The translations under genes were made by a program, and so were the position numbers. From contig JAEWMT010000016.1 in the NCBI GenBank assembly GCA_023393095.1, forward strand, positions 1 through 16,703: a stretch of 16,703 nucleotides of DNA. Reading direction: 5' to 3'. The DNA comes from Bacillota bacterium (GTDB taxonomy: Bacteria; Bacillota; Clostridia; Lachnospirales; Lachnospiraceae). A model generated the notes under the pieces. That model saw only the letters and a program-made list of their open reading frames with translations. It was not told the origin of the DNA and did not search any database. How positions within the stretch are numbered: the stretch's first letter is position 1; each line of letters starts with the position of its first letter. Shown here piece after piece: positions 6,652 through 13,981 of the stretch.

Positions 6652-7122
6652 ATGGGTATAAGTTTTGAATACAGTTTCGAGCCAACTAATATAACAGAAA
6701 TAGAGGAATTTGAGTCAAAGTATAACATAAGTTTGCCACAAGATTATAAAAGATTCTTATTAGAAAATAATGGCGGTAAACCAAGCATTAGAAGATTTGA
6801 AACGGTAGATGGCAAGCATACATCATCAGTAATGTTTTTGTTTCCGATATCTAGATGCGAGGAATCTAACTTAATTAGTGTATATAAGGAATTTAATATG
6901 GAAAGATTAATTCACTCAGATTTCTTAGCAATTGGCAATGACCCGATAGGAAATAAAATATGTATTTCTATTATGGGGAATGATATAGGATCAATTTATT
7001 ACTGGAGTGTAGATATGGAAGATTTTGATGAAGATAATTATATTCCTTCGTACAAGTATATGAGCTTGGTTGCAAAAAACTTTAATGATTTTATTAACGG
7101 ACTCGGAGAGCAAAACGAGTGA
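6652..7122 (+). CDS. SUKH (SMI1/KNR4 family) immunity protein
   Basis: A complete 156-residue SMI1/KNR4 domain protein. Features in order: helix 1 with TEIEEFESKYNISLP (about 15-29), the DYKRFLLENNGG motif (31-42) that marks the superfamily, KPSIRRFETVDG, the FPIS strand-turn, FLAIGNDPIGNKICISI (the family's [IL]-A-x-[DN]-x-x-G-[ND]-x-[IL] strand), IYYWSVD and a final helix ending FNDFINGL. In bacteria these are cytosolic antidotes that bind a partner toxin. A GGAGGAGG site precedes the ATG. The TGA overlaps the nominal start of the next frame by four bases, but the next gene's real start is 30 bases downstream, so the two are tightly co-transcribed. The cognate toxin is not in the window. 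Confidence 0.85.
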   Translation: MGISFEYSFEPTNITEIEEFESKYNISLPQDYKRFLLENNGGKPSIRRFETVDGKHTSSVMFLFPISRCEESNLISVYKEFNMERLIHSDFLAIGNDPIGNKICISIMGNDIGSIYYWSVDMEDFDEDNYIPSYKYMSLVAKNFNDFINGLGEQNE

Positions 7123-7151
7123 GATGGAAAAACAGGCCAAGAGGGGATAGA

Positions 7152-8099
7152 ATGAATACAAAGGTAATGGAAGAAATATATGATAAGATTTCAAAGAAGG
7201 TAACTGATATGATACCAGAACGTTGGGACAAAATTTATTTGTATGCTGAAATTGATGAAGATTTTCAGACAGTATACTTTAATTATTTTCCCCAAGGTAG
7301 TAATAAGTCGATTTATAGCCATGATATTCCACAATTATATAGTATTTCTGATGAGGACTATGATGATTTTTTAGATGAATTATTAGACTATTTAGAAGAA
7401 TTATTACAAGAGTTTAGGAGTAACAATCAAGAGGTTTGGACAAGTCTAACTTTAATATTAGATAATGAAGGAGAGTTTAAAATTGAATATGGATATGAAG
7501 ATTTATCTACATCTACTTTATCTAATAGGCATATAATTTGGGATTATAAATATCTGGGGATTATTCCACAAAGTTTGAAAAGTATATTGCCACCTCCAAC
7601 TAATCCATCAAAAACTGGTAACAGCAAGGGGTGGTCTGAATTAGAAAAGGTTTTAGGCACATCGTTATCAAAGGATTATAAAACTTTTATTAGCACTTAT
7701 GGAACAGGTGGTATTGATAATTTTGTTTGGATTTTGACCCCGTTTGTAAGTGATGAGAACGTTAATTTTTTAGGACGTTCCAAGATTATTAGAGATGCAT
7801 ATTTAGAATCAAAACAAAAATTCCCACAAGACTTTACGCATAATGTATTTCCGGAAAAGGGCGGTATACTACCTTGGGGATATACGGATAATGGTGATGA
7901 GTTATATTGGTTGACCAATGAAGAACCAGAAACGTGGACTATTATAGTATATGAGAGTAGGTCATCGGAATACCATGAATATCCAATGTCCATGACAGAG
8001 TTTTTATTTGGAATCGTTTCGAAGAATCTGGTGAGCGATGCTTTTCCGGAAGATTTCCCAAGTGAAAATCCTGAATTTATTTCAGTGGATATTGAATAA
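7152..8099 (+). CDS. Two-domain immunity protein: YezG/DUF600 fused to SUKH
   Basis: A 315-residue fusion. Residues 1-140 are a YezG domain (MEEIYDKISKKVTDMIPERW, IYLYAEI, SIYSHDIPQLY, VWTSLTLIL, YGYEDL), parallel to the protein at 3769-4242. A short Pro-rich linker (about 142-156, PPPTNPSKTG) leads to a SUKH domain starting WSELEKVLGTSLSKDYKTFISTYG (about 161-184). It continues with IDNFVWILTPF, GGILPWGYTDNGDELYWLT, WTIIVYESR and a closing MTEFLFGIV helix. The start was chosen at the ATG at 7152, which has GAGGGGAT at good spacing and aligns with the first Met of the paralogue; the upstream ATG at 7119 would add 11 basic residues and has no site. Two antidote folds in one chain suggest protection against two toxins or a recombined cassette. 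Both domains look intact. Confidence 0.85.
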   Translation: MNTKVMEEIYDKISKKVTDMIPERWDKIYLYAEIDEDFQTVYFNYFPQGSNKSIYSHDIPQLYSISDEDYDDFLDELLDYLEELLQEFRSNNQEVWTSLTLILDNEGEFKIEYGYEDLSTSTLSNRHIIWDYKYLGIIPQSLKSILPPPTNPSKTGNSKGWSELEKVLGTSLSKDYKTFISTYGTGGIDNFVWILTPFVSDENVNFLGRSKIIRDAYLESKQKFPQDFTHNVFPEKGGILPWGYTDNGDELYWLTNEEPETWTIIVYESRSSEYHEYPMSMTEFLFGIVSKNLVSDAFPEDFPSENPEFISVDIE

Positions 8100-8127
8100 C
8101 CTATTTAATAAATTAAGCTCTTGGACT

Positions 8128-8203
8128 AATTACAAGGCTGATATTTTTACACCCGTGAATGCGTATGGCATTACTGGAAAAGGCAAATTTAGGACTTGAT
8201 TAT
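8128..8203 (+). repeat. Diverged repeat, copy B (partner at 3465-3532)
   Basis: Blocks AAGGCTGAT, T-rich run, GGCATT, ACTGGAAaAGGCAAA and GGACTTGATTAT match copy A. The frame open from the upstream gene's stop reads through SWTNYKADIFTPVNAYGITG and ends RT-stop (8182-8184 region). It looks like the end of a former coding sequence. The rest of the 173-bp gap to the next gene has no other structure I can name. Confidence 0.45.
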
Positions 8204-8272
8204 TTCTTACATAACTATTATGATATAGAATGTCCGAGAAAACGGAAAGATAATTGATGGAGGTACATTAAC

Positions 8273-8815
8273 ATGAGAGTTAGAAAAGTGAAAAAGGAAA
8301 AAAGAGCACCAAGGAAGAATTTCTTTGATTCAAAGGAAAAAATCATTGGTTTTAGTATAGCAGCAGCCGTATTAGTAATCTTAATCGCGGTAGTTATGTT
8401 ACTTGATTTAAAAGACGAAGGAAGATTAATTATAAAAAACGACACGGATATGAAGCTAGAATACGTTTCAGCAAAATATGTATCAGCGGAAACTGATTTA
8501 ACACAGCCTGTTAAAACGGATAGCATTGATGCTAATAAAACCTTTAGCATGAAAGTAGATCCGTTGGAATTCATTGGATATAACGCAAATTATAATATTA
8601 GTTTAAAATTTAAAGATCATGATGAGTTATCTGTTGATGCAGGACTTTTTAATACCAGATTTACCGGTGATATTAAAATCGTATTCAGTAAAACCAAAGA
8701 TCCGAATAAATTAAAGATGACGGTAAAGGCAAAGAAGGGATTGATCCCATCGGGTAAGATTTCGTGTGATGATGAGTATACCGTTGATTTTAAAGAAGGA
8801 GCTGTATATAATTAA
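8273..8815 (+). CDS. Single-pass membrane protein of unknown function
   Basis: A 180-residue protein I do not recognise. A strongly basic cytoplasmic N-terminus (1-23: many Arg/Lys) is followed by one clear transmembrane helix (24-45, GFSIAAAVLVILIAVVMLLDL). The remainder, about 135 residues, is polar and beta-rich (LIIKNDTDMKLEYVSAKYVS, YNISLKFKD, IKIVFSKT, LKMTVKAKK). By the positive-inside rule that part lies outside the membrane. It contains one Cys and no catalytic motif, and could be a small extracytoplasmic beta-sandwich. A GGAGG site precedes the ATG. It ends 41 bases before the hydratase start, with no terminator between, so co-transcription is likely. The link to the hydratase may be only positional. 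Codon use looks closer to the hydratase than to the immunity genes. Confidence 0.7.
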   Translation: MRVRKVKKEKRAPRKNFFDSKEKIIGFSIAAAVLVILIAVVMLLDLKDEGRLIIKNDTDMKLEYVSAKYVSAETDLTQPVKTDSIDANKTFSMKVDPLEFIGYNANYNISLKFKDHDELSVDAGLFNTRFTGDIKIVFSKTKDPNKLKMTVKAKKGLIPSGKISCDDEYTVDFKEGAVYN

Positions 8816-8856
8816 ATATATATTTGCCGCTATCAGGCGGTGTGAAGGAGTGCAAA

Positions 8857-11142
8857 ATGATAAAATTATTTGATAAGGGTATCTACCTGTTAAATGGTAG
8901 CGAAATTATTGAAGACAGCAATGAAGCTGTTGCAGCAGTGAAAGCAAAAACCGGAGCAGAAGAAGTAAGTAAGGAAAGCGCTAAGAAGAATACAATGGCT
9001 TATCATATACTAAACAGCCATAACACTTCTGGCAATGATAAGAAATTAAAGGTTAAATTTGATAAATTAACCTCTCATGATATAACCTTTGTCGGCATTA
9101 TTCAGACAGCAAGAGCCAGCGGACTTGAGAAATTCCCGGTTCCTTATGTACTGACGAACTGCCATAACAGCTTATGTGCGGTAGGCGGAACGATTAATGA
9201 GGATGATCATATGTTTGGTCTTTCTTGTGCAAAGAAATATGGTGGAGTTTATGTACCTCCTCATCAGGCTGTTATCCATCAGTATGCACGTGAAATGCTT
9301 GCTGAATGCGGAGCAATGATTCTTGGTTCTGACAGCCATACGCGTTATGGTGCATTAGGTACCATGGCTATTGGAGAGGGTGGACCGGAGATTGTAAAAC
9401 AGCTTCTTGATAAAACCTATGACATCAATATGCCGGAAGTAGTAGCAATCTATTTAACCGGTACACCAAGAAAGGGTGTTGGTCCTCAGGACGTTGCTCT
9501 TGCTATCATAGGTGCTGTATTTGCTAACGGTTATGTTAATAATAAGGTAATGGAATTTGTAGGTGATGGAATTAAGAACTTAAGCGTTGATTTTAGAATC
9601 GGTGTGGATGTTATGACAACGGAAACCACCTGTTTATCCTCTATCTGGACGACTGATGATTCTGTAAAGGATTTCTATGAGATTCATCACAGAGCATCCA
9701 ACTACAAAGAATTAAAACCGGGTAAGACTGCATATTATGATGGTATGGTATATGTTGATTTATCTCAGATCAAACCAATGATTGCAATGCCCTTCCATCC
9801 AAGTAATGTATATACCATTGACGAATTAAATGCTAATCTTTATGATATCTTGGATGAAGTAGAAAAGAAGGCACTTATAAGTCTTGACAATAATAAAGTA
9901 AAATATTCCTTAAAGGATAAAGTGAGAAACGGCAGATTATACGTTGATCAGGGAAACATCGCAGGTTGTGCCGGCGGTGGTTTCGAGAATATCTGTGATG
10001 CGGCTGATATCCTAGATGGCAAGTTCATCGGCTCCGATGAGTTCTCCTTAAGTGTATATCCTGCCAGCCAACCGGTATTCATGGAACTCGTTAAGAATGG
10101 TTCCGTGGCTAAATTAATGGCAACCGGTGCAACAATTCGTACTGCATTCTGCGGACCTTGTTTTGGTGCCGGAGATGTACCTGCTAATAATGGCTTTAGT
10201 ATCCGTCATACCACAAGAAACTTCCCGAACAGAGAAGGTTCCAAGATAACGAACGGGCAGATTGCTTCTGTAGCATTAATGGATGCAAGATCCATTGCTG
10301 CAACTGCGGCAAATAAAGGATATTTGACCTCCGCAGAGGATATTGATATTAACTTTAAGAAGCCAAAATATTTCTTTGACGGTTCCATCTATGATAACCG
10401 CGTATATAACGGTATTGGTAAAGCAGATCCGAGCGTAGAGATTAAATTTGGCCCAGGTATTGTTGACTGGCCTGCAATGACAGCGTTGACCGATGACATG
10501 ATTCTGAAGGTAGTATCTGAGATTCATGATCCGGTTACAACAACCGATGAATTAATTCCTTCCGGTGAAACCTCCTCATACCGTTCCAATCCTTTGGGAC
10601 TTGCTGAATTTACCCTGTCCCGTAAGGATCCAGCTTATGTTGGACGTGCTAAGGACGTACAAAAGGCAGAAAAGGCAAGAATTGCTGGAGAGGATATCGT
10701 AGCTGCAAATGCTGAATTAAAAGATGTTTATGAGAAGATAGCAACCAAATTTACCATAGATCCTAAGATAACTCAGATCGGTAGTACTATCTTTGCTGTA
10801 AAACCGGGTGACGGCTCCGCAAGAGAGCAGGCAGCTAGCTGCCAGAAGGTACTTGGCGGTTTTGCAAATATCGCAAATGAATATGCAACAAAGCGTTACC
10901 GCTCCAATCTGATTAACTGGGGTATGCTTCCGTTCATTTTCAAAGAGGAACTACCTTTTGCAAACGGTGATTATATCTTTGTTAAAGATATAAAGAAAGC
11001 TGTTTCCGGGAAAATCTCCGAGATTAAAGCTTATGTCGTTAATAAGGATATGAAGGAATTTACCTTAACCCTTGGTGAGTTAACCGATGATGAAAGAAAA
11101 ATCATCTTGAAAGGCTGCCTGATTAATTATTACAGAGGATAA
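8857..11142 (+). CDS. Aconitase-superfamily hydratase (YbhJ-like)
   Basis: A 761-residue cytosolic [4Fe-4S] hydro-lyase. Visible in order (numbering from 8857): TNCHNSLC (101-107), the GSDSHT motif (157-162), NIAGCAGG with the first cluster Cys371 (aligned with the aconitase SCTN region), FCGPCFGAG with Cys432 and Cys435, NFPNREGS (substrate-binding Arg region), and a C-terminal swivelling domain with KPGDGSAREQAA and YRSNLINWGMLP. All three cluster cysteines are present, so it should be active. It is not a canonical AcnA or two-subunit LeuCD; it fits the aconitase-like hydratase group of which E. coli YbhJ is an uncharacterised member. Whether it isomerises citrate or another hydroxy-acid cannot be read from sequence. 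The ATG at 8857 has GAAGGAG at 6 bases; an upstream TTG at 8824 in frame has no site. The coding GC is higher than in the immunity genes. A strong terminator follows. Confidence 0.85.
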   Translation: MIKLFDKGIYLLNGSEIIEDSNEAVAAVKAKTGAEEVSKESAKKNTMAYHILNSHNTSGNDKKLKVKFDKLTSHDITFVGIIQTARASGLEKFPVPYVLTNCHNSLCAVGGTINEDDHMFGLSCAKKYGGVYVPPHQAVIHQYAREMLAECGAMILGSDSHTRYGALGTMAIGEGGPEIVKQLLDKTYDINMPEVVAIYLTGTPRKGVGPQDVALAIIGAVFANGYVNNKVMEFVGDGIKNLSVDFRIGVDVMTTETTCLSSIWTTDDSVKDFYEIHHRASNYKELKPGKTAYYDGMVYVDLSQIKPMIAMPFHPSNVYTIDELNANLYDILDEVEKKALISLDNNKVKYSLKDKVRNGRLYVDQGNIAGCAGGGFENICDAADILDGKFIGSDEFSLSVYPASQPVFMELVKNGSVAKLMATGATIRTAFCGPCFGAGDVPANNGFSIRHTTRNFPNREGSKITNGQIASVALMDARSIAATAANKGYLTSAEDIDINFKKPKYFFDGSIYDNRVYNGIGKADPSVEIKFGPGIVDWPAMTALTDDMILKVVSEIHDPVTTTDELIPSGETSSYRSNPLGLAEFTLSRKDPAYVGRAKDVQKAEKARIAGEDIVAANAELKDVYEKIATKFTIDPKITQIGSTIFAVKPGDGSAREQAASCQKVLGGFANIANEYATKRYRSNLINWGMLPFIFKEELPFANGDYIFVKDIKKAVSGKISEIKAYVVNKDMKEFTLTLGELTDDERKIILKGCLINYYRG

Positions 11143-11171
11143 TTATTAATATTTTAAATAATAAGTGCTGG

Positions 11172-11210
11172 ATAAAGTGCGATCCCGATTGGGATTCGCA
11201 CTTTATTATT
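11172..11210 (+). terminator. Rho-independent terminator after the hydratase
   Basis: ATAAAGTGCGATCCC (11172-11186), a 4-base GATT loop, then GGGATTCGCACTTTAT form a 15-bp stem with one bulged T, followed by TTATT. It starts 30 bases after the hydratase stop. Confidence 0.85.
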
Positions 11211-11318
11211 ATGTACTTTCCTTCTTTTTCAATTATGAAAGGCTCAATTGCGTGACGTAATATGATCATCTAGTAAATAGAGCTTTGGAGTTATATGGAA
11301 AAACATATACGAATTATC

Positions 11319-11347
11319 TTGACAATAAAGGTTTATTATTATAAACT
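11319..11347 (+). promoter_or_regulatory. Sigma-A promoter of the BlaI/M56 operon
   Basis: A perfect -35 TTGACA (11319-11324), a 17-base spacer and TAAACT (11342-11347) as -10, about 95 bases before the repressor start. The spacer and -10 lie inside the large inverted repeat, so a repressor bound there would block the polymerase. Confidence 0.65.
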
Positions 11348-11369
11348 AGGTTTATAATAATAAACCTTT
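11327..11369. promoter_or_regulatory. BlaI-type operator: perfect 20-bp inverted repeat
   Basis: AAAGGTTTATTATTATAAAC (11327-11346), TAG, and its exact reverse complement (11350-11369). Each arm contains a 16-bp near-palindrome, GTTTATTATTATAAAC and GTTTATAATAATAAAC (14 of 16 symmetrical positions each), centred 19 bp apart. So the site can seat two repressor dimers side by side. It overlaps the -10 and spacer of the promoter. The half-site (GTTTAT/ATAAAC) differs from the TACA/TGTA core of staphylococcal bla/mec operators. No T-run of terminator length follows. Confidence 0.75.
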
Positions 11370-11442
11370 TAAATGTAATAAATAGTTATGATAAAATGCT
11401 AGAAACAATTAACATATATAAATTATAAAATCATATGGAGGC

Positions 11443-11811
11443 ATGATGGAAATTCAAAAAATAGCGGACGGAGAATATAAATTTGCAGAGCTGGTGTGGG
11501 AGAATGAACCAATTAATTCTACAACTCTTACAAAGCTTGCGAAGGAGAAGCTTGGTTGGAAGAAAGCTACTTCCTATACGGTACTCCGTAAATTATGTGA
11601 AAAAGGTATCTTACGGAATGAAGATGCCCTGGTAACTGCATTGGTAAAAAGAGAGGAAATAAGAAAACAGGAAAGTGAAGCCTTACTTTCCAAAAGCTTT
11701 GACAATTCCCTTCCGGCTTTTGTTGCTACCTTTTTAAAAGATAAGAAGCTTACGAAAAAAGAATCCGAGGATTTGAAAAAAATGATTGATGAAGCAAGCA
11801 GGAGGGAATAG
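11443..11811 (+). CDS. BlaI/MecI/CopY-family transcriptional repressor
   Basis: A 122-residue winged-helix repressor that binds DNA as a dimer and is normally removed by proteolysis triggered by the partner M56 membrane protein. Residues 1-70 form the winged helix: IADGEYKFAELVWENEPINS, then TTLTKLAKEKLGWKKATSYTVL, where the recognition helix (K-x-T-S-Y-T-V-L-R-K-L) is the family signature, then KGILRNEDA and a wing ending near LVKREEI. Residues 75-122 are a charged helical dimerisation tail with SFDNSLPAFVATFLKDKKLTKKE, typical of this family. Two adjacent ATGs (11443, 11446) share a GGAGG site at 11437-11441; the second has the better spacing. The M56 gene starts two bases past the stop, and the operator lies upstream, so the operon should be autoregulated. 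Confidence 0.9.
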   Translation: MMEIQKIADGEYKFAELVWENEPINSTTLTKLAKEKLGWKKATSYTVLRKLCEKGILRNEDALVTALVKREEIRKQESEALLSKSFDNSLPAFVATFLKDKKLTKKESEDLKKMIDEASRRE

Positions 11812-11813
11812 GA

Positions 11814-13661
11814 ATGGATAATATGAAACAGCTAATGATAGAACTGTTTAATATGAGCCTTTCTGCAAGCTTTGTCGTTCTGGCAGTTTTAGTATTAAGA
11901 GCAATATTAAAGTCAGCACCGAAGATATATTCCTATGTATTATGGATATTCGTATTTATACGTTTTCTGTGTCCGGTAACAATTAAGTCGGCTCTCAGCC
12001 TGATCCCAGTTAAGAATAAAACGCTTAGCTATTCCACTTCTGCTTACTGGCATCTATCCTTAAATACAGGATTCAAAAGATTTGATCATGCCGTAACGTA
12101 CAGAATAAATGATTATGGTAAATTATATGCTCCTACGGAGCATAGTACCGCGGATATTCTGATAACAGTTTTATATATCCTTTGGCTAGCCGGAATTCTA
12201 GCTCTTCTCATATGGTTTGTTGCAAGCTATATAAGACTAAAGCAAAAGCTTAAAACAGCAACTTTAATGGTGAACAATAGTTGTCCTGTCTATGAAACTG
12301 ATCGGTTCCAGATTCCGTTTCTGTTAGGGATTATTCGACCGAAGATCTATATTCCAATAGGTTTAGAGAAAGAAGAGTTAAAATACGTTCTGGCTCATGA
12401 ACTGATGCATATCAAAAGAAAGGATTATCTTGTGAAACCGATATGTTTCCTAGCGGTTCTATTGCACTGGTTCAATCCTTTGGCTTGTCTAAGTATTCAT
12501 ATGATGATTAAAGATATGGAATTATCCTGTGATGAAGCTGTCCTAAGAAAAACCGGGGAAGATATCAGAATACAATATTCGAATGCTCTTTTAAACGTAT
12601 CAATGAAGCAAAATGGTCTTTTTTTACCAATTGCCTTTGGAGAAAGTAATACGAAAAACAGAATAAAAAATGTTTTAAAATTTAAGAAACCTGCCGTATG
12701 GATTGGTACAATTGGAGTAATTATACTTGGAGCTGCAGCCATTACCCTTCTAACGTCGAATACATTTGCAGATAGAAAATCAGAAAAGTCGAATTCAACT
12801 AAGATAAATTCTATCTCAAATAATTCTAATTCAGCAGATAAAACTAGAGGCGAACTTCTGGTTAACAATAGAAATCCTTATATAGGAAATTTTAGTAAGG
12901 ATCTAGCACTGCTTCGAGCACTTCCTGTTCCGGATGGGCTTGCATATAATCATATTGAGCTGCAAACTACGAATGAACCATATGAGCTGACCGTATACTT
13001 TTCCCTAAAAGGCAGTACAAGTAGGAAAACATTTGAAACAGAGGTATCAAATGCAATACTTTTATTTTCAACGATTCAGAATATGGGGATCTGTCATTTT
13101 AAGATATTGGAAGAGAGCAGTCTTGATGTGACCTTTTACAGAGATGAGATGGAAAAAGTTTTTGATAAACTGTACCCAAGGTCATCCAGTACCGACAGTA
13201 TGAAGGAATTAAAACGTATGATAAAGGAATATATCTCTTCCTTACGTCTGGACGAAAGTATCACAAATGCTATAGTGGATGAGAATATGAAATACTCTCT
13301 GAGAGGCGAGTTTCAAACAGAATCCCATGTTGTCCTAGATACAGAAGAAGATAAAGCTTCAATAACTGTCTATGCCATGGTTCTTTATCAGGAATATGGT
13401 TTTGAAGACGGAAAATTCAAGGATATTTCAGGAAGCCATATGCCCATAGCAATTACTTTCCAAATTGAAAAAGACGGGGAATACAAACTAAAAGAATACT
13501 GGAAGCCAAAGGACGGTTCTTATTATGTACCTTCCATAAAGAATAAGTTCCCTGCCTCAATTGTTGATAAAGCCTTGGATACACAGAAATATATAAAGCA
13601 ACAGCAAAAAGAATGTGATCAAAAGGCTGAGGAATATATGAAAACATTAAAAAATGAATGA
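11814..13661 (+). CDS. M56 (BlaR1-like) sensor metallopeptidase with DUF4825-type C-terminus
   Basis: A 615-residue integral membrane zinc protease that probably inactivates the adjacent BlaI-type repressor when its sensor domain is triggered. Membrane helices lie near 13-33, 38-60, 116-138 and 294-315. The M56 catalytic motif HELMH is at 195-199, with a downstream ELSCDE motif (236-241) in the position of the third zinc-ligand region. The extracytoplasmic C-terminus (about 320-615) begins with a Ser/Asn-rich linker. A block with NPYIGNFSKDLALLRALPVP resembles DUF4825, and a charged beta-rich domain ends in a Gln/Lys-rich helix. I see no SxxK/KTG penicillin-binding motifs such as those of BlaR1/MecR1, so the signal is probably not a beta-lactam. 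Start: ATG two bases after the repressor stop, with a GGAGGGAATAGG site. A terminator follows. Confidence 0.85.
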   Translation: MDNMKQLMIELFNMSLSASFVVLAVLVLRAILKSAPKIYSYVLWIFVFIRFLCPVTIKSALSLIPVKNKTLSYSTSAYWHLSLNTGFKRFDHAVTYRINDYGKLYAPTEHSTADILITVLYILWLAGILALLIWFVASYIRLKQKLKTATLMVNNSCPVYETDRFQIPFLLGIIRPKIYIPIGLEKEELKYVLAHELMHIKRKDYLVKPICFLAVLLHWFNPLACLSIHMMIKDMELSCDEAVLRKTGEDIRIQYSNALLNVSMKQNGLFLPIAFGESNTKNRIKNVLKFKKPAVWIGTIGVIILGAAAITLLTSNTFADRKSEKSNSTKINSISNNSNSADKTRGELLVNNRNPYIGNFSKDLALLRALPVPDGLAYNHIELQTTNEPYELTVYFSLKGSTSRKTFETEVSNAILLFSTIQNMGICHFKILEESSLDVTFYRDEMEKVFDKLYPRSSSTDSMKELKRMIKEYISSLRLDESITNAIVDENMKYSLRGEFQTESHVVLDTEEDKASITVYAMVLYQEYGFEDGKFKDISGSHMPIAITFQIEKDGEYKLKEYWKPKDGSYYVPSIKNKFPASIVDKALDTQKYIKQQQKECDQKAEEYMKTLKNE

Positions 13662-13981
13662 ACTATGTAAATAGGAAGAACAGCTTTAAGTGGGGATGAT
13701 CGGAGAAGGATTACCGTTAATGCCACACTTGAAGCTGTTTTAATTGATATGATTATAATCCTTTAGTTATTAGCAAATATAAAATAATAAATATATAAGT
13801 ACTCAGTTGGATTCTATATTTATATAAAAATATTTTAGCTTTCTTAAATATTGTTTACAATTTATAATAAAATAACTTCATATGTAGTAATTAGATTTGA
13901 TTTGTGTGGCGATATAATTCAACATAGATAATAATAACAATATACATTGAGGCAAGAATCAAGTTAAATAAGGAGAACATC
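13662..13981. other. Intergenic region between M56 gene and acetyltransferase
   Basis: This 320-bp AT-rich gap contains the M56 terminator. A promoter for the acetyltransferase must lie in the remainder; TTTACA at 13854-13859 is a -35 candidate, but the best downstream -10 is not well spaced. Nothing else is visible. Confidence 0.4.
13679..13742 (+). terminator. Rho-independent terminator after the M56 gene
   Basis: AACAGCTTTAAGTGG (13679-13693) pairs with CCACACTTGAAGCTGTT (13723-13739) with one G-U pair and a two-base bulge. A T run follows. The long loop makes it weaker than the other two terminators here. Confidence 0.65.

Larger units (their letters stand above)
11143..11442. other. Intergenic region hydratase to BlaI-type repressor
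   Basis: This 300-bp gap contains the hydratase terminator, the promoter and the inverted-repeat operator entered separately. The interval 11211-11318 shows nothing I can assign. Confidence 0.6.

Noticed and set aside
8830..8843. CCGC/GCGG hairpin before the hydratase as a regulatory RNA
   Set aside because: A four-base-pair stem only; no riboswitch-like architecture.
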